The position numbers and the translations under genes were made by a program. Under the pieces are notes generated by a model. It had not been told where the DNA came from. It searched no databases and saw only the letters and a program-made list of their open reading frames with translations. 64,000 bases of DNA from Macrothele yani. Lineage: Eukaryota; Arthropoda; Arachnida; Araneae; Macrothelidae. Location: NCBI GenBank assembly GCA_039090855.1, contig CM077011.1, positions 31,463,001 to 31,527,000 on the forward strand, read 5' to 3'. Below are positions 1 to 11,575 of this stretch, in pieces; the first letter of the stretch is position 1; every line of letters begins with the position of its first letter.

Positions 1-1529
1 GCTAGCATATTAACGTCCCATCGTCCTTGGTAGCGTCTCTCGATATCACGTACATCCTGGTGAAATCTTCCACCTTGCTCTTCACTGAGGGCTCCCAAGT
101 TTTCGGGAAAATAGTCGACATGGGAGTGTAAGAAATGAACTTTTAAGCTCATTTTGCATCCTTGAACTTTATACGCAGCCAACATGCGTTGTACAATGGT
201 TTTATAGTGAGGGTCTTTAGTATTACCCAAAAACTTGTGCACTACGTCTTTGAAATAGTCCCACGCTTCTTTTTCTTTTTCTCACGCTTCTTTTTCTTTT
301 TCTCCCATTGTTTCTGAAAAGAGGGGATCGGATAACAGTTTTCGTATGTCGGGGCCAGTAAAAACTCCCTCTTTCAACTTGGCTTCAGACAGTTTTGGGA
401 ACTTGGAACACAGATATCTGAAACATTCCCCATCTTTTGGCAGTGATTTCACAAACTGCTTTATAAGCCCCAATTTATAATGAAGAGGTGGTAGTAAAAC
501 CTTTTCAGGAGGAACCAAGGTTGTATTAATGACGTTATTTTCGCCGGGGATTAAGGCGTCTCGAAGTGGTCAGTCAGTTTTTGTCCAATGGAGATCTCTG
601 GCTCGACTGTCCAACAAGCAAAGGAAGCAAGGATATTTCGTATAACCTGCCTGCTGGCCCAACATCACGGTTAGTATTTTGAAGTCTCCGCAAAGCATCC
701 AGCGATGTTCTTGATATTTTATTTTCTTAAGAATCATTGCCACATCGTTATAGTTTTCCTCCAAATGCACCGAGTGTTTTACAGGAAGTGATGCAAAATT
801 TCAAAACACTTAATTAGCCCTTGAACATGACTACAAAAAACGAGATTTCCGTCTTTGGAGAAAAATGTAGTGAATTCTCTCTCTCGGTGCCTGTACCACG
901 AAAATGAGGTTCCGGGTGACAGCAGGTTTTTATTTTTTAATCTTGACCCTAGCAATTCGGCAGCATCTTTTGAAAGGCCTAAATCTCTAACCAGGTCATT
1001 GAGCTCGCTCTGATAAAAAAGTTGGGGTCCCTCATCAACAGAAAAATCTGAACTAGATTCGTCCTGGGGAGGTAATGTGTTTCCGTCCTCAGAATCACTC
1101 AGGATATCATCCAAACTGGAAGGTGTGTATGGAACTGGTATTGCAGAGCTATGAGGCACTTGACGAATAGCTGAATTTAGGTTTGGGTAAGATATTTTAT
1201 TTTTATTTTTTGTATTGAAACCTTTTACATCTACCGAACAGAAATAGTAGCCGGTAGTGTGGTTTTGCTGTTCACGCCACAGCATAGGAATGCAAAAAAC
1301 GAAATGAGTGTTTCTTACCCTTAAACCACAAACGGAAATCTTCCTCGCACCTTCTGCACACCTTACGAGGAGCCCAGGCTTTGTCTTGATTCCCAAGTTT
1401 CAGCTTGAAGTAAGCAAAATACACTTTCTTGACGAAATCACTTATGTTTCTTTGTTGACTTTTAACAGTGTATTCACCACAAATAAAACAAAAGTTGTCA
1501 GGAGAAATAACACAACCTCTTGGAGCCAT
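1..1529 (-). pseudogene. Broken copy 1 of a multi-copy zinc-binding (GIPMVWREQ) protein family
   Basis: The protein begins at 1529 with MAPRGC and runs off the left edge of the window. The N-terminal part has a CxxC pair (CFICGEY) and a second pair (CRRCEEDF), which look like a zinc-binding module. Conserved blocks follow: a (G/C)IP-M-WREQ block, an acidic linker, SELNDLVRDLGLSK, GYTKYPCFLC, LLPPLHYKLGLIKQFVKSL and HFLHSHVDYFPENLGALSEEQ. Breaks visible: a frameshift near 1285-1305; loss of about 30-40 codons near 771-800 relative to copy 2; a TGA in place of the Trp expected before PLRDALIPGEN near 570; and a TGA at 280-282 made by a tandem duplication. I recognise the family as recurrent uncharacterised arthropod proteins, probably of mobile-element origin, but no enzymatic function is known to me. 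Confidence 0.75.
262..303. repeat. 21-bp perfect tandem duplication
   Basis: The unit at 262-282 is repeated exactly at 283-303. Read on the minus strand it is a Glu/Lys-rich stretch of the neighbouring gene copy. The repeat length is a multiple of three, but the junction converts a Trp codon context (gcg tgg) into gcg tga, so the first copy ends the frame while the second continues open to the window edge. Confidence 0.9.
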
Positions 1530-2640
1530 AATATATAACTAAAAACACGAGTACAGTCACGTTTAAATGCCAAATGTAAACTGAGTGTGGCTCCTTGCTG
1601 TTTGTATACACCGCATTGAGTACACCCACTGACTCTCCGTACATCTAGAAGCAAACGCTTTTCCTGTGGTGAAGCAGATGGAAACTAGCCTCACTCCCTT
1701 CAAAAAGACCAGTGAAATAACACGTAAAACATAGGTGAACACGAGAGCGAACGAGGTTAAGTTGATACCTGCGCGTCTGCTGATCGTCTCTCTCTGTAGC
1801 TGGGCAGGTTAATCGGCAACACCTGCTTCTTCCTCTGGCTCGATAAAAAAAAAAAAAAATTCAAAATGGCGCTGCACATAAATAAAAGAAAACAGCAAAA
1901 AGTTTCTTTTTTTCCCGTTCTTAATGATAAAAATTAATGCTTTCGAGGGATTCTCTAGGCACTTTTAGCCTCGAATATCCAGTAGTCATCTATATAAGCT
2001 ATGCAACATAACCAAAGCAACCTAGATCCTGAACTTATTTAGCATGTTGAAACATGATCAAATCTGACAATGCGCTTGTTTATACTCATTCCTAATACCC
2101 TAGAGAACGTGCATGAACATGCTCAACCCAGCCAGTAAGATTCCTCACATTTCGCTATAAACAAATTAAACCGGTTGGGACATGATCAAGCTGAGCTTCC
2201 TCACAGTGCCAACACTACCCTTGCCCTGCCACCCTTCCACTGCCCCCCCCCATTCCGCTCATTTTCTCTTTGTATTTATTCCTGAGTCTCACTCTAATAC
2301 ATATTAAATGAAAGTAAGAAATCGCTTTTGCATAGGATTTTTAGAATCAAGAATAGGATACCAGATTTCGAGTTAAACGGGAGTTTCACTCTAAATGAAA
2401 CTACAAACACGAGTTTTGCAAGAAAAACTGACGTGATGGAATTTTTTAGTATTTTTCCCGGTTTCAGTGAGTAAAAATCTATAAGAAACAGTATAAAAAT
2501 CCTGTGCAGTTTTATGGTTGCAGACCTGTGTAATGAAAGGTTTTTTTTAAAGAGATGATTGTTGTAACTGCTTGAAATAGAACAAAGTTTTAGTATCATC
2601 CTGTCAAATGTATAAAACCTATATAACATTGGAGAACAAA
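1530..2640. other. No recognisable gene
   Basis: AT-rich non-coding sequence with an A-run at about 1845-1859. The open frames here are short and have no family resemblance. Confidence 0.5.
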
Positions 2641-2992
2641 AAATTTTTTTCGTGGTGCCTAGAATTTTCGATCTGTTTCTGGTTTGTTTTTTTTTTTTTT
2701 TTTTTGTGTCGCTGATTCCGGAAATGGTATCCCTTTTGCTCTAGCAGCTCTAGATTTTGAGATATTGTTCGCGTTATTACCGAGTATCACGGTATTTTCC
2801 CGCCAGCATTTCTTACCTGTAAAAAATTTGTTTTCGTGGTGCGTGGAATTTTCGACCTGATTCCGGGCATTTTTGTGCCGCTGATTCCGGAAATGGTATC
2901 CTTTTTGCTCTAGCAGCTACAGTTTTCGAGATATTGTTGGCGTTATTACCTGGCATTACTTTATTTTCCCGCGAGCATTTGTTACCTGTTCG
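2641..2992. repeat. Two tandem units of about 180 bp
   Basis: Unit 1 (2641-2820) and unit 2 (2821-2992) share the phrases cgtggtgc, gctgattccggaaatggtat and tttgctctagcagct in the same order. Unit 1 additionally has a T-run at about 2687-2705. The wording resembles the degenerate subunits of the 456-bp arrays near 26.5 and 40 kb. Confidence 0.75.
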
Positions 2993-3082
2993 TATACATA
3001 CCTTTGAATTTTCTGTTGCTGTCCATGTTTGCGTGTGCACGTTACATGTTCAGACGTGTTTTATTTCTGTTTCAGGCGTTGA

Positions 3083-3937
3083 CATGGATTCCTCACGAAG
3101 AAAATGTGTCAATCACCCGGATGTTTTTTAGTTACATTTGCGGAGAGTACACGTTCACTCAACAGAGACAAGCTATAACGGTCTTTGCGAAAAAGCTTAT
3201 TTTGCTTATTTCACAGTAAAACTAGGGGACCAAGATAAGCCTTGGGCACCGCATGTGGTGTGTAAAACGTGTACAGAGCACCTGCGACACTTGACGAATG
3301 GAAAAAGGAAGTGCATGAAATTTGGTATACCAATGGTATGGCGCGAACAGAGCAACCTCAGTGATGACTGTTCTTTTTGTCTGGTGAATATAAAGGGCAT
3401 CAATGGGAAGAACCGGAATAAGTGGATGTATCCTGATCTAGCCTCCACTAGATGCCCTCTTCCACATTCAGAAGAGATATCTGTCCCAACATGTAGCAGG
3501 CTCCCAGAGTTCTCCGAAGAGTCGGATGAATTGGCTGGTGAGAAAGAAAGCTATGCTGAGCAACATGATAGTGATTTCCAAAAACCCTCATCAGCTGCAT
3601 CAGGTTTCAGTCAAACGAAATTGAACGACCACATCAGGGGCCTAAGTCTTCCAAAGAAGGCAGCTGAATTGTTAGCTTCCAGGCTGGTAGAAAATTGTAC
3701 CAGAAAAAATGTACCGGGAACAAAAATCTCAGTGTAAAGCAACAGAGAAGAAGAGTTTCTGCCATTCTTTACAAAAGAAAAGGAATTCGTTTTTCTGCAG
3801 CAATGTGCCAGGATTGCTGATAAAATTGGGCGTACGGGAATACATACCCAGTGAATGGCGGTTATTCATAGATAGCTCTAAACGCAGCCTCAGATGTGTA
3901 CCTCTACAAAACGGGAATATATTTAGAAAGCGTAAAT
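3083..3937 (+). pseudogene. Broken copy 2 of the GIPMVWREQ protein family
   Basis: Starts at 3083 with MDSSRRKCVNHPDVF. The CGEYTF half-module lies in a second frame, and the CKTCTEHL pair, GIPMVWREQ, SDDCSFCLVNIKGINGK and KLNDHIRGLSLPKKAAELLASRL blocks in a third (3138-3737). A later segment (3709-3939) carries PSEWRLFIDSSKRSLRC and ends at LQNGNIF. Frameshifts occur near 3130, 3190 and 3720-3800. Nothing downstream matches the remaining family, so the copy is 3'-truncated at about 3925. It retains the segment that copy 1 has lost, which makes the two copies complementary for inferring family structure. It was probably non-functional from insertion. Confidence 0.75.
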
Positions 3938-3939
3938 AG

Positions 3940-5562
3940 GTCTTGATGTCAACCTGATAGTTTTTTTTATCCCATAAAGAATATATATGCCGTAAAAAAA
4001 ATTGTAACTTTTGAAGTTTTCAATAGATTTCTTCAAAATTTGAAATTAATTTTTATTTTGATATATTGTGGACACTGTAAAATTTGCACGCAACTATTTA
4101 AAAAATTGAAGAAAATTTGTTCTATAAAATTTTCTCCCACTACCCTGTGCAGCGCAGCAGCTATCTGTCAGCTGCTGAGTTGTACGAGTGTATGACTGAC
4201 AGAGAGGTCGTTTATCTACTCCCAAGTTTCATCGCCCCTCTCCACCGAGTTTGTGACAAACAATCGGCTTTAGTGACAAAACCAAACAGCGCCCCATTCA
4301 GTAAAGATTTAATCCTCTTTGCTCGCTCTTAGTCTTCAGAAAAGGTTACTGTTTGTTTGATTTTTAGAGCCGGGGCACACTCAATTTAATAACAAACGTA
4401 AGTAAGTTGTTAAACTAATGCACTTTTTTACTATCAGTGGCAATGTTATTCTGAGGGATCGGGCAAGTTTAAACACTTTCGTTTTCAGGATGCATTGATC
4501 AAGTTACCCCTGTTCTGTAGATTGGCACTCTTCTTTTCACCGTCGCTAAGCAGGGGCAGCGGTCTCTTTTTTCAATAGTATGTCCTTTTCCCTCTTCATC
4601 CCCCGTCGAGAATTGAGCACGGTCGTAGGTCACGGCACGGTGCAACTTAAACTACTGGCTGACGCGTTCACCTCTTTCCTCTGGGTGATTTACTAGCAGG
4701 ACAGTCAAGGCCATATCGACAGATCTAAAACGGACTTTGAGACATCCTTGCGAAATGAGTTTTTCTATTAGTGAATAAAAAAAAACTCGTACACATAAAA
4801 TCCAGAAAATTCTTAGCAATAATTTTCTTCTGTACCAGTATCACCCGGAAAAGGACTAAATATGCAACTGCAAATGAACTGATGGCGCAAAGGGCTAAGC
4901 ATGCGCATTTCCATAAGGCATCAAAATTTTGGTTTTTAACCTATCAGAAATATTTTCCGTGTATAGTTCGACCCCCTAATTTCGACCTAAATATTTCATT
5001 TAAAAAAGTCGACCTATACACAAGTATATACGGTATATGTTTAAATATATATATATTACGAATCATTGGAAATGCACTTTAATATACCGCAGATATTTTC
5101 ATCACTTCCTAATATTTTGGGAGATATTTTCTCAGGTGTTGTTTTTATTTTCCACTTCAATATTTATGCCACTCCATAAAGAAATCCTTGAGGTGCCCCT
5201 GAACCTGAAGATATTTTCGACCAAAGTTACCAATCACACACTTGCGATTAAGCTTTCCATTCTATCTTGAGGTCAGGTTTTAACATGCGCAGCCGCAGAT
5301 GGACTTTCGTAGCTACATCTCATTTCATTGGTGTCAGGGTTATTTCTTAGGTTCGTATAAATCTGAATAATATATAATGACATTAGCAAAAATAATAATA
5401 AATATTGTTTTTGAAAATTAAAGATTTGAAATATTATTGCCACCGCCCTCGTTCAGTAAATGTTTGCTTTTATGATTCACATATCTTCTTACATTTGTTT
5501 TACGACAATAGCGTTCATTAATCCACCTATCTATAGCTACCGTTCCACAGTGATATATCACG
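3940..5562. other. No gene; short inverted repeat near 4961-5020
   Basis: AT-rich sequence. A short imperfect inverted pair (gtatagttcgac at about 4961 and gtcgacctatac at about 5009) flanks a 36-nt spacer and may be one end of an unclassified DNA transposon. Nothing else is identifiable. Confidence 0.4.
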
Positions 5563-5689
5563 GGTATGCAAAAGTTTCCACCGTTTTGAGGAGAAAGGAG
5601 ACAGGAACAATCAGGAAACCAGTACAAATTTATTCAACGAAATATTGGCTGTTAGCATCAATGACCTTTTGCCATTTTTCAGGCAACAA

Positions 5690-6729
5690 ATGAATGCCCC
5701 TCTGATTGAAGGACTCGAGTTTTGAGCTGAAGAACACAGTGACCAAATTTTCCACCTCTGGAACTGTGGTGAACCGCTGTTGGGCTAGGGCATGTTTCAT
5801 TGAGCCGAAACAGATAAAAGTCTAAGGGTGCAATGTCATGGGAGTAAGCCGGGTGCGATAAAATCTCCAAGTGTAACTGTTCAAGGGTTGACTATGTGCT
5901 GGCCAGACATTTTTTTATTGAAAGTTTAACGACCACCGTGAGCAACTCAATGGGCTATAAGCAGTCGCAGGCCCGTCATGTTGTTTGGCATTAGCATAAA
6001 ACAGGAAGACTGGGTGGCGTCCTTTACCTGTCCAAGGGAGTTTTTACTCGATTGCGGCGTTCTGATTCATCAACTAAACGCTATATCGTTGTGCAGTTAT
6101 TGTTTCGCCCGGTTTGAACAATTCGAAGTATAGCACTCCATGCATATCCCACCACACACACAACAGCACCTTTTCCCCGTGGATATCCTGTTTTGCAGTG
6201 GATGCTGATGGCTGGCCTGTGTCTACCTAGGATTGCTTGCGTACGGGGTTGTCACAATAACCCAATTTTCATCCCCGGTGACAACCTTCCACAAGAAATT
6301 CTTCCCTTGAGACCTCTTCAGCAACGACATGCAGATGCCCAATCGTTGACCAATATTACGCTCTGTTAAAGTGTGGGGAACCCACATACCAATCTTATGG
6401 ATCTTTCCCAAGGCCTGTAAACGCCGTACCACCGTCAATTCAGCCACTTTCAAACCTTTCGCCAGTTGCGTAGTCGATTGTGTGGCATCCTCTTGCAACA
6501 GCTATTCCAGCTCTTCGTCTGCGAGTTCCTGCGGTCTACCTGCACGTGGCTTGTCTCCCAAGCTCAGATCACCTTTCTTAAACCTGGCAAACCATTCTCG
6601 GCACGTCCGCTCACCCATAACCGTTTCGTCATACGTCTGACATATTGAACCGTATGCTTCGCTCGCACTTTTCCCTAAATTAAACATGAATAACAAACAG
6701 TGCCGCAAATGAACTTTAACGACCGCCAT
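5690..6729 (-). pseudogene. Mariner transposase pseudogene (element A)
   Basis: A cut-and-paste DNA transposase of the Tc1/mariner superfamily. From 6729 the N-terminal DNA-binding part includes GKSASEAYGSICQTY, CREWFARFKKGDLSL and KPRAGRP. A second helix-turn-helix follows (STTQLAKGLKVAELTVVRRL), then the first catalytic Asp in TGDENW (6223-6498), WWDMHGVLYFELFKPG in another frame, and the last acidic motif in HPAYSHDIAPLDFYLF (about 5810-5870). Damage includes an in-frame TAG at 6502, a stop plus frameshift near 6223-6240, and a SINE fragment in place of the region that should hold the second catalytic Asp. It cannot encode an active enzyme. Confidence 0.85.
5911..5966 (-). mobile_element. 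5'-truncated S1 SINE tail nested in mariner A
   Basis: The stretch gtttaacgaccaccgtgagc with the following caactcaatgggctataagc is nearly identical to the 3' part of the full S1 SINE at 43080-43304. It sits in the transposase where the second catalytic Asp block should be. A T-run at about 5910 (an A-tail on the minus strand) precedes it. The tRNA-like head is missing. Confidence 0.8.
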
Positions 6730-6827
6730 GTTTGGCTTTATGTACGAACTGACAGCACGGGTCGCCGGCCGGTTATACCCCTACAACGCCCGTTAGCCGG
6801 GCTTGCGGAAACTTTTGCATACCTCTA

Positions 6828-7534
6828 ATAGAAGGGCCTTAGCGCGCATTATCGGCCCAAAGGCACTTTTCATGGTAGGATAGTGAGACAAAATGGGCAA
6901 AGGAAATGTTTTATATGATCATCAATGCAAAAATTGGGGAAACATGTATCATGTATGCAAACATACTGGTATTTTGACCGAATGACCATGTTTAAGACTT
7001 GGCCACCTCAGTGTTGCTCTGGTGCGCTCGCTTCTGACTGTTCTTCGGAAGAGTCAGAAGAGATTATTCGTCTGAGTATATTCACAATACTACGAGTTGC
7101 TCATGGTAGTTATTAATTCCCGAAACAAATATCGGATGGATGAGAAGATACAGTCGCATCACGCCATAGATTGTCTGACGGATTGTAAGGGTTCTAGTGC
7201 AAAGCGAATGTGAACTCTTTTCTTTCCATATGGCAGTCAAAAGAAAGTTATAGGTAGTATCTACACTGTGGGGTTAAAATTACACCACTCGAGAGAAAAG
7301 AACGGTAGCGAAGGATATTTCTCCTAAGCAACTCATCACCGACTACATCTTTAATAAAAATAATCCACCAAATTTATTCTCTGATTCCTTTTTGGGTAAC
7401 ACAAAATAAATCTCCTGCGCGTACCTTATAATCTAAAGACAAACCCGGAGTATTTGCCGTACTGAACTGATAGTTGAATCAGTTTAATGTAACTACTATA
7501 AATTATTCGTAATAAATATTTCGAAGCGTGCAGA
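6828..7534. other. No recognisable gene
   Basis: Non-coding sequence between two DNA transposons. Open frames here lack any family motif. Confidence 0.45.
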
Positions 7535-7774
7535 ACCAAGGCCGTCTATAAGACACAAGGCCATGACGTTAGAGACAAGATTAGAGAGATGGGTTCCCTC
7601 CGTTTCGGACGTCACTCTCACGTTACACAGACTGATACGTCGTCGGTGTCCTGTTTACGTCACACACCACAGCGTTGTAAACCAATCGGAAACTTTGGTT
7701 TCCGTGTGACGTCACTAAAAGAGGGAAGTCATCTCTCAAATATCATATCCTTGTGTCTTCTAGACGGTCTTGGT
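7535..7774. mobile_element. 240-bp inverted-repeat element (MITE-like)
   Basis: The left end accaaggccgtctataagac (7535 onward) matches the reverse complement of the right end (ending at 7774) at 24 of 26 positions; pairing weakens further in. The trinucleotide aga lies immediately outside both ends (7532-7534 and 7775-7777) and could be a 3-bp target duplication. No coding capacity. The superfamily is uncertain. Confidence 0.7.
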
Positions 7775-7777
7775 AGA

Positions 7778-9221
7778 ATTCAGATCAGATGTAGAGGATT
7801 TTAGTAAGGGAGTGTCTGACCCCAGGTGTTAAACAACCCTTACAAATAAGAAGCCAGGAGATTTGGGCTAGAGTGTCCGATAGGGAAGTCACACGGAAGC
7901 GAGGTAGAAAGTGGGAGGAAAACGCCCTTATTTATCACCAGGGGGACAGAACCCGGGGTCCGACGGCTTAACGTGCCCATCCGACGCACGGCGGATATTT
8001 AGTGGTGAAGGGTCTTGGGTAGAACGGCGGAGCGGTATTTAAATAAAAACTTAGTACTCTTAACGTGTGACTCCCACGTAACATTTCTCCTCTCATATAA
8101 AGTCGCTGAAATTACGTAATTTTAATATAAATTGATAAAAGTAATTAGTAATTAAAATTAAAAAAATCAAATTTCACAGAGCTTTTGAAAGTTTTGAGAG
8201 TATTCTTCTTAATTCGTTCACCGCTTAGTCAGTTTTTCCTTTAGAAGTATATCACTACCGTTCAATTTTAGGAATTAGTAAACCTTATTGTTTGTTGTTA
8301 TGATTTAATTTCACTTATGCACCGGACTTTGGCGTAGTGTGGTCGTGAGTGACGTGAATAAGAGCAATACATTGTACGTAAATAAACGTATACTCTCGAA
8401 TTACTCGTTTTATTTCACGCTCACAAAAATCTTGGCATGCGAAAGATACATGGCATGTATTATCTACTCTTTCGATTTTTCTCTCTCAACGGGATACATG
8501 GACAGCGGAAAATGTCGAGTATTTGTGTCGTCTATACTCTAGGGGCAGTTACAGATAGAATGCCTCACAACGTGGGAATGCAGAACTTCTACAATTTTGT
8601 CTCAGGAGCGCTCAGTGGAGAAGAAAATGAATCATACTGGGAGAGAGGCATAGTAGGAAAAGGCATTGCTGAAAAAAATCCTGAAAAGAAAAAAAAGAAA
8701 ACTATGGCTTCTGTAGGGGTATTAACCCTTAAAATCCAATATAGGGTTCATCCCTGATGTCTACCATTTATGTTCAATGACTATAAATGAATGAGCAGCA
8801 CAAGGGAGTGGTCTATCCATAATATTCCTAATAAGCAGTGGTGAAAGTAGGGGGAATGGTGGGGAACGGCGTTCACTTAAGAAATTGGTAAGGGGAACGA
8901 CGTTCCCCTAAATAAAATAATTGTGAACCAAAGTGCTTAGAAATTTGAAAAAAAAAGTTAAAAAAAATGTTCTGCTAAACTGTGCAAAAGAAATTCGAGC
9001 TCGTTGTTTATTCATATCTATGAATTATGTTCCTAATTTGTGTAGGATTTTTATGTTCGAAAATTTTCTCTCTCTAATTTACAGTTTTCAGAGCTTTTGA
9101 ACCAAGGCAATAAATTTTGTCTTCAGACTCTTAGCCGAATACTCGTAGAGGATCCTCGTCTTCGTGTTTTGATTTCAAATCGTCTCGTACGTTATCTAGC
9201 CGGGGCGGAATCTTGAACTAG
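7778..9221. other. No recognisable gene
   Basis: AT-rich non-coding sequence. A CAGTGGTG start near 8837, followed by a G-rich stretch, resembles a single hAT end, but I find no partner end or target duplication. Confidence 0.4.
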
Positions 9222-9229
9222 TAACAGTA

Positions 9230-9612
9230 TATATATATTTTTTTTATGGTTGGGGGTTTAACTACCACCGTGAGCAACTCAATGGTTTATGAGCAGTCGT
9301 CCGTTCTTAATTTAGGGTCCTGGTTTCAGGGAAGGGAGATAAAAATTTCCGTAAGAAAAACACAACATCCATGCCTCACCGAGCTCCGAGCCCAGACCCT
9401 CTTGCACGAACGGTCCTGAGCTAGTGCCGTAAGATAAACATAGCATCCATGCTTCACCGTGATCCGAACCCTGACCCTCTTGGGCGAACAGGTCATGAGC
9501 CAGTGCCGTAAGACAAACACAACATCCATACCTCACAGGGCTTCGAACCCAGATCCTCTCGGAAGAACTGTCCTAAGTCACCGCTTAGACTACTGCGCCA
9601 CAGGGGCTGCAC
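9230..9612 (-). mobile_element. S1 SINE with triplicated B-box module
   Basis: A tRNA-derived SINE read on the minus strand. The head at the right end has an A-box-like tggcgcagtagtctaagcgg and a B box ggttcgaagcc; the 3' tail at the left has the family ending gttgctcacggtggtagtta. A segment of about 78 bp (gtgccgtaagacaaacacaa through the B-box region) occurs three times in a row between about 9350 and 9590, against once in the standard copy at 43080. The 8-bp sequence taacagta lies at 9222-9229 and 9613-9620 and is the likely target duplication, so the expanded form was present when the copy inserted or expanded afterwards in place. Confidence 0.8.
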
Positions 9613-9659
9613 TAACAGTACTGCAGGCTTGCTTTAGAAATACCGAAATGAAATTCATT

Positions 9660-9745
9660 CATAGTCATGAAATAAATACGGGATTACACCATATAATACA
9701 AATTTTGAAGATGGAAATCCGATTTTTGGTGTAAATGTGACAAGG
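9660..9745 (+). repeat. Copy of the ~108-bp tacgggattacaccat repeat
   Basis: Nearly identical to 27079-27186: both contain tacgggattacrccatataa, attttgaagatg and gtaaatgtgacaaggatgg in the same order. A rearranged relative lies at 19572-19670. Confidence 0.8.
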
Positions 9746-11294
9746 ATGGAAAGTCATAGTGACAATTCGGTCCTTAGCAGCTGAACAAGGCTGCACTGAC
9801 TTCCGGAGAAGACGGTAACCTCTAATTATTTAAATAGTGTCAGCGTTTCTTTGATACCTTAAACTTTGAAAGGAAAACCCTCTGAGGTGTTCCTCTGTAA
9901 GTTTAAGTTACCGGGGTGTGTAGTTCTTGTCCTTTTGATGCCAATTACGTCAATGAACTGAATAATTAATATGCGGATTTAGGTAGGAAAACTGTTGATG
10001 AATTCCAAATATTTTCACTGTTTTCCAGCTACACACAATTATGAAAAATGAAACTCCTTCAGCTGACGTGTAGCCCCTGTGCTTTTTGAAAGACACATTT
10101 TTAGGTGAATTTCAAATTTATTAGGGTTTATCTTTTATTCATTAAAATATTTTTTAGTTTTCTGTTTATGTGTATATACATACGAATACAGGCACACAGA
10201 CGTATAAAATGTGTGTGCGCATGTGTTTATGTAAATTCGCCCAGACTTGAAACGCTGAGCATTGAGTTCCCCAAAAACATATAATCTAGTTTTCACAACT
10301 GCAAATAAGTGGCTTGGCTGACATAAAAAAGTGCGAAATAATCGGACAATGTTGATCGAATGCTACTCTGAAACCAATAATCTCCGAAGGTACAAGCAGC
10401 TGACAATCATTTTTAACCTTTGAACTTCGGCTGTTAAATGTTTTCTGTGGTGAATCTAACATTTTTGGGAAAATCATACAAGATAAATTATATGCAGCTG
10501 ACCCCCCCTCGATTTAAGTATTTATGTAATACTAGATCCCCATTTAAGTGACGAGTCTCTGCTATGCATGTACATATGCTTATAGGTACTAATTACTTTT
10601 CCACGAAATTACGCAGAATAAATTCCTTCAGTAGAGACAAAGTAAATTTACGCCTTTTGTATTCAGATACGTGAAAAGTGAGATAAAACTAGCTAACCGT
10701 CTGCTTACACTTATTTCTTTGCTGCATCAGGGCTCTCTCGTCAATATGGATGACTAGTTTACAGTTTGTTTGTTTTTGACCGACTGGGAATTGCTTAGAG
10801 GTCAGATGATCTTCGCCGCGTGCGAATCCCTGAGTTACCCGAAACTAATGAAATTCTGACACCAATGCTGCCATCTAGCGACGCCGTTAGTTATTGAAAA
10901 CGAAACCTACCTGTGACAACGGGCTTAATTTATCTCTAAATTATTATACTTCCTTTCAGGGACCATTTAGGGGAAGGAAAGGGATCCTTGGCCCCTACAA
11001 CTTATGTTAGAAAAAAATGCTTTAAATTAATAAAAATGCATCAACTCACATAAAAAAATGCTTTGGTGTTTTCTTCTAATTTCATTAACTTTTATTTTGT
11101 TCCGTTGGATTTCAGAAACTTCCATTTTTCGTCGGTCCCCTCCCCCCCCCTGGAAAAAAATATGTACATGCCCTTGCTTCCTTTTGTACTGAATTGACCT
11201 GCTAATACGAAAGGAAATACAAGCGTGGCAGTTCAGAATAAGGATTTGCATCTTAGTTTGAACCGAAAAAATAAATCTAGCGAGAATACACTTT
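9746..11294. other. No recognisable gene
   Basis: AT-rich non-coding sequence with a C-run near 11142-11150. No reading frame has recognisable motifs. Confidence 0.4.
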
Positions 11295-11302
11295 GTTTGG
11301 CC

Positions 11303-11567
11303 CAGGGGCGGCGGAAAGTGAAGTTCGCTGACCGGGCCCAAAATTTCGAATCGTGGTGCACTCCCTCCCTTCTCACTTCCCGGAACAAACAGAAGGAAAA
11401 CAATCCCTAAGGAGCTTTGTTAGAGATTAGGACCACTTGACCACTTACCTAGAGCAACTTTCTAAGGCGCATCACAACAAAAAATCGCAGATATGCCAAA
11501 AAATGTCTTGGCTAAAATTATTAACCGGGCCCGGGCCCTAGCGGCTTGGGCGGTACCGCCGCCACTG
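11303..11567. mobile_element. 265-bp hAT-type MITE with 8-bp target duplication
   Basis: Left end caggggcggcgg and right end (reverse complement) cagtggcggcgg are typical hAT termini. The sequence gtttggcc occurs directly outside both ends (11295-11302 and 11568-11575), a perfect 8-bp duplication as expected for hAT transposition. It has no coding capacity and must have been moved by a transposase supplied elsewhere. Confidence 0.9.
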
Positions 11568-11575
11568 GTTTGGCC

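Larger units (their letters stand above)
5563..6825 (-). mobile_element. Mariner element A (degenerate, near full length)
   Basis: The terminal inverted repeats match over 17 bp: ggtatgcaaaagtttcc at 5563-5579 and its reverse complement at 6807-6823. A TA follows the right end at 6826-6827; the corresponding left dinucleotide has decayed. The length of about 1.26 kb, which includes a later SINE insertion, fits a mariner. The transposase runs on the minus strand with the usual order: helix-turn-helix, GDENW catalytic block, C-terminal HPAYSHDIAPLDF block. Confidence 0.9.

Noticed and set aside
2294..2629. 111-codon minus-strand frame
   Set aside because: Low-complexity AT-rich codons with no conserved motif.
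8437..8757. 106-codon frame with Lys-rich end
   Set aside because: No family motif, splice context or flanking support; length is compatible with chance.
8837..8910. hAT left end (cagtggtg followed by G-rich sequence)
   Set aside because: No partner end or 8-bp duplication could be found.
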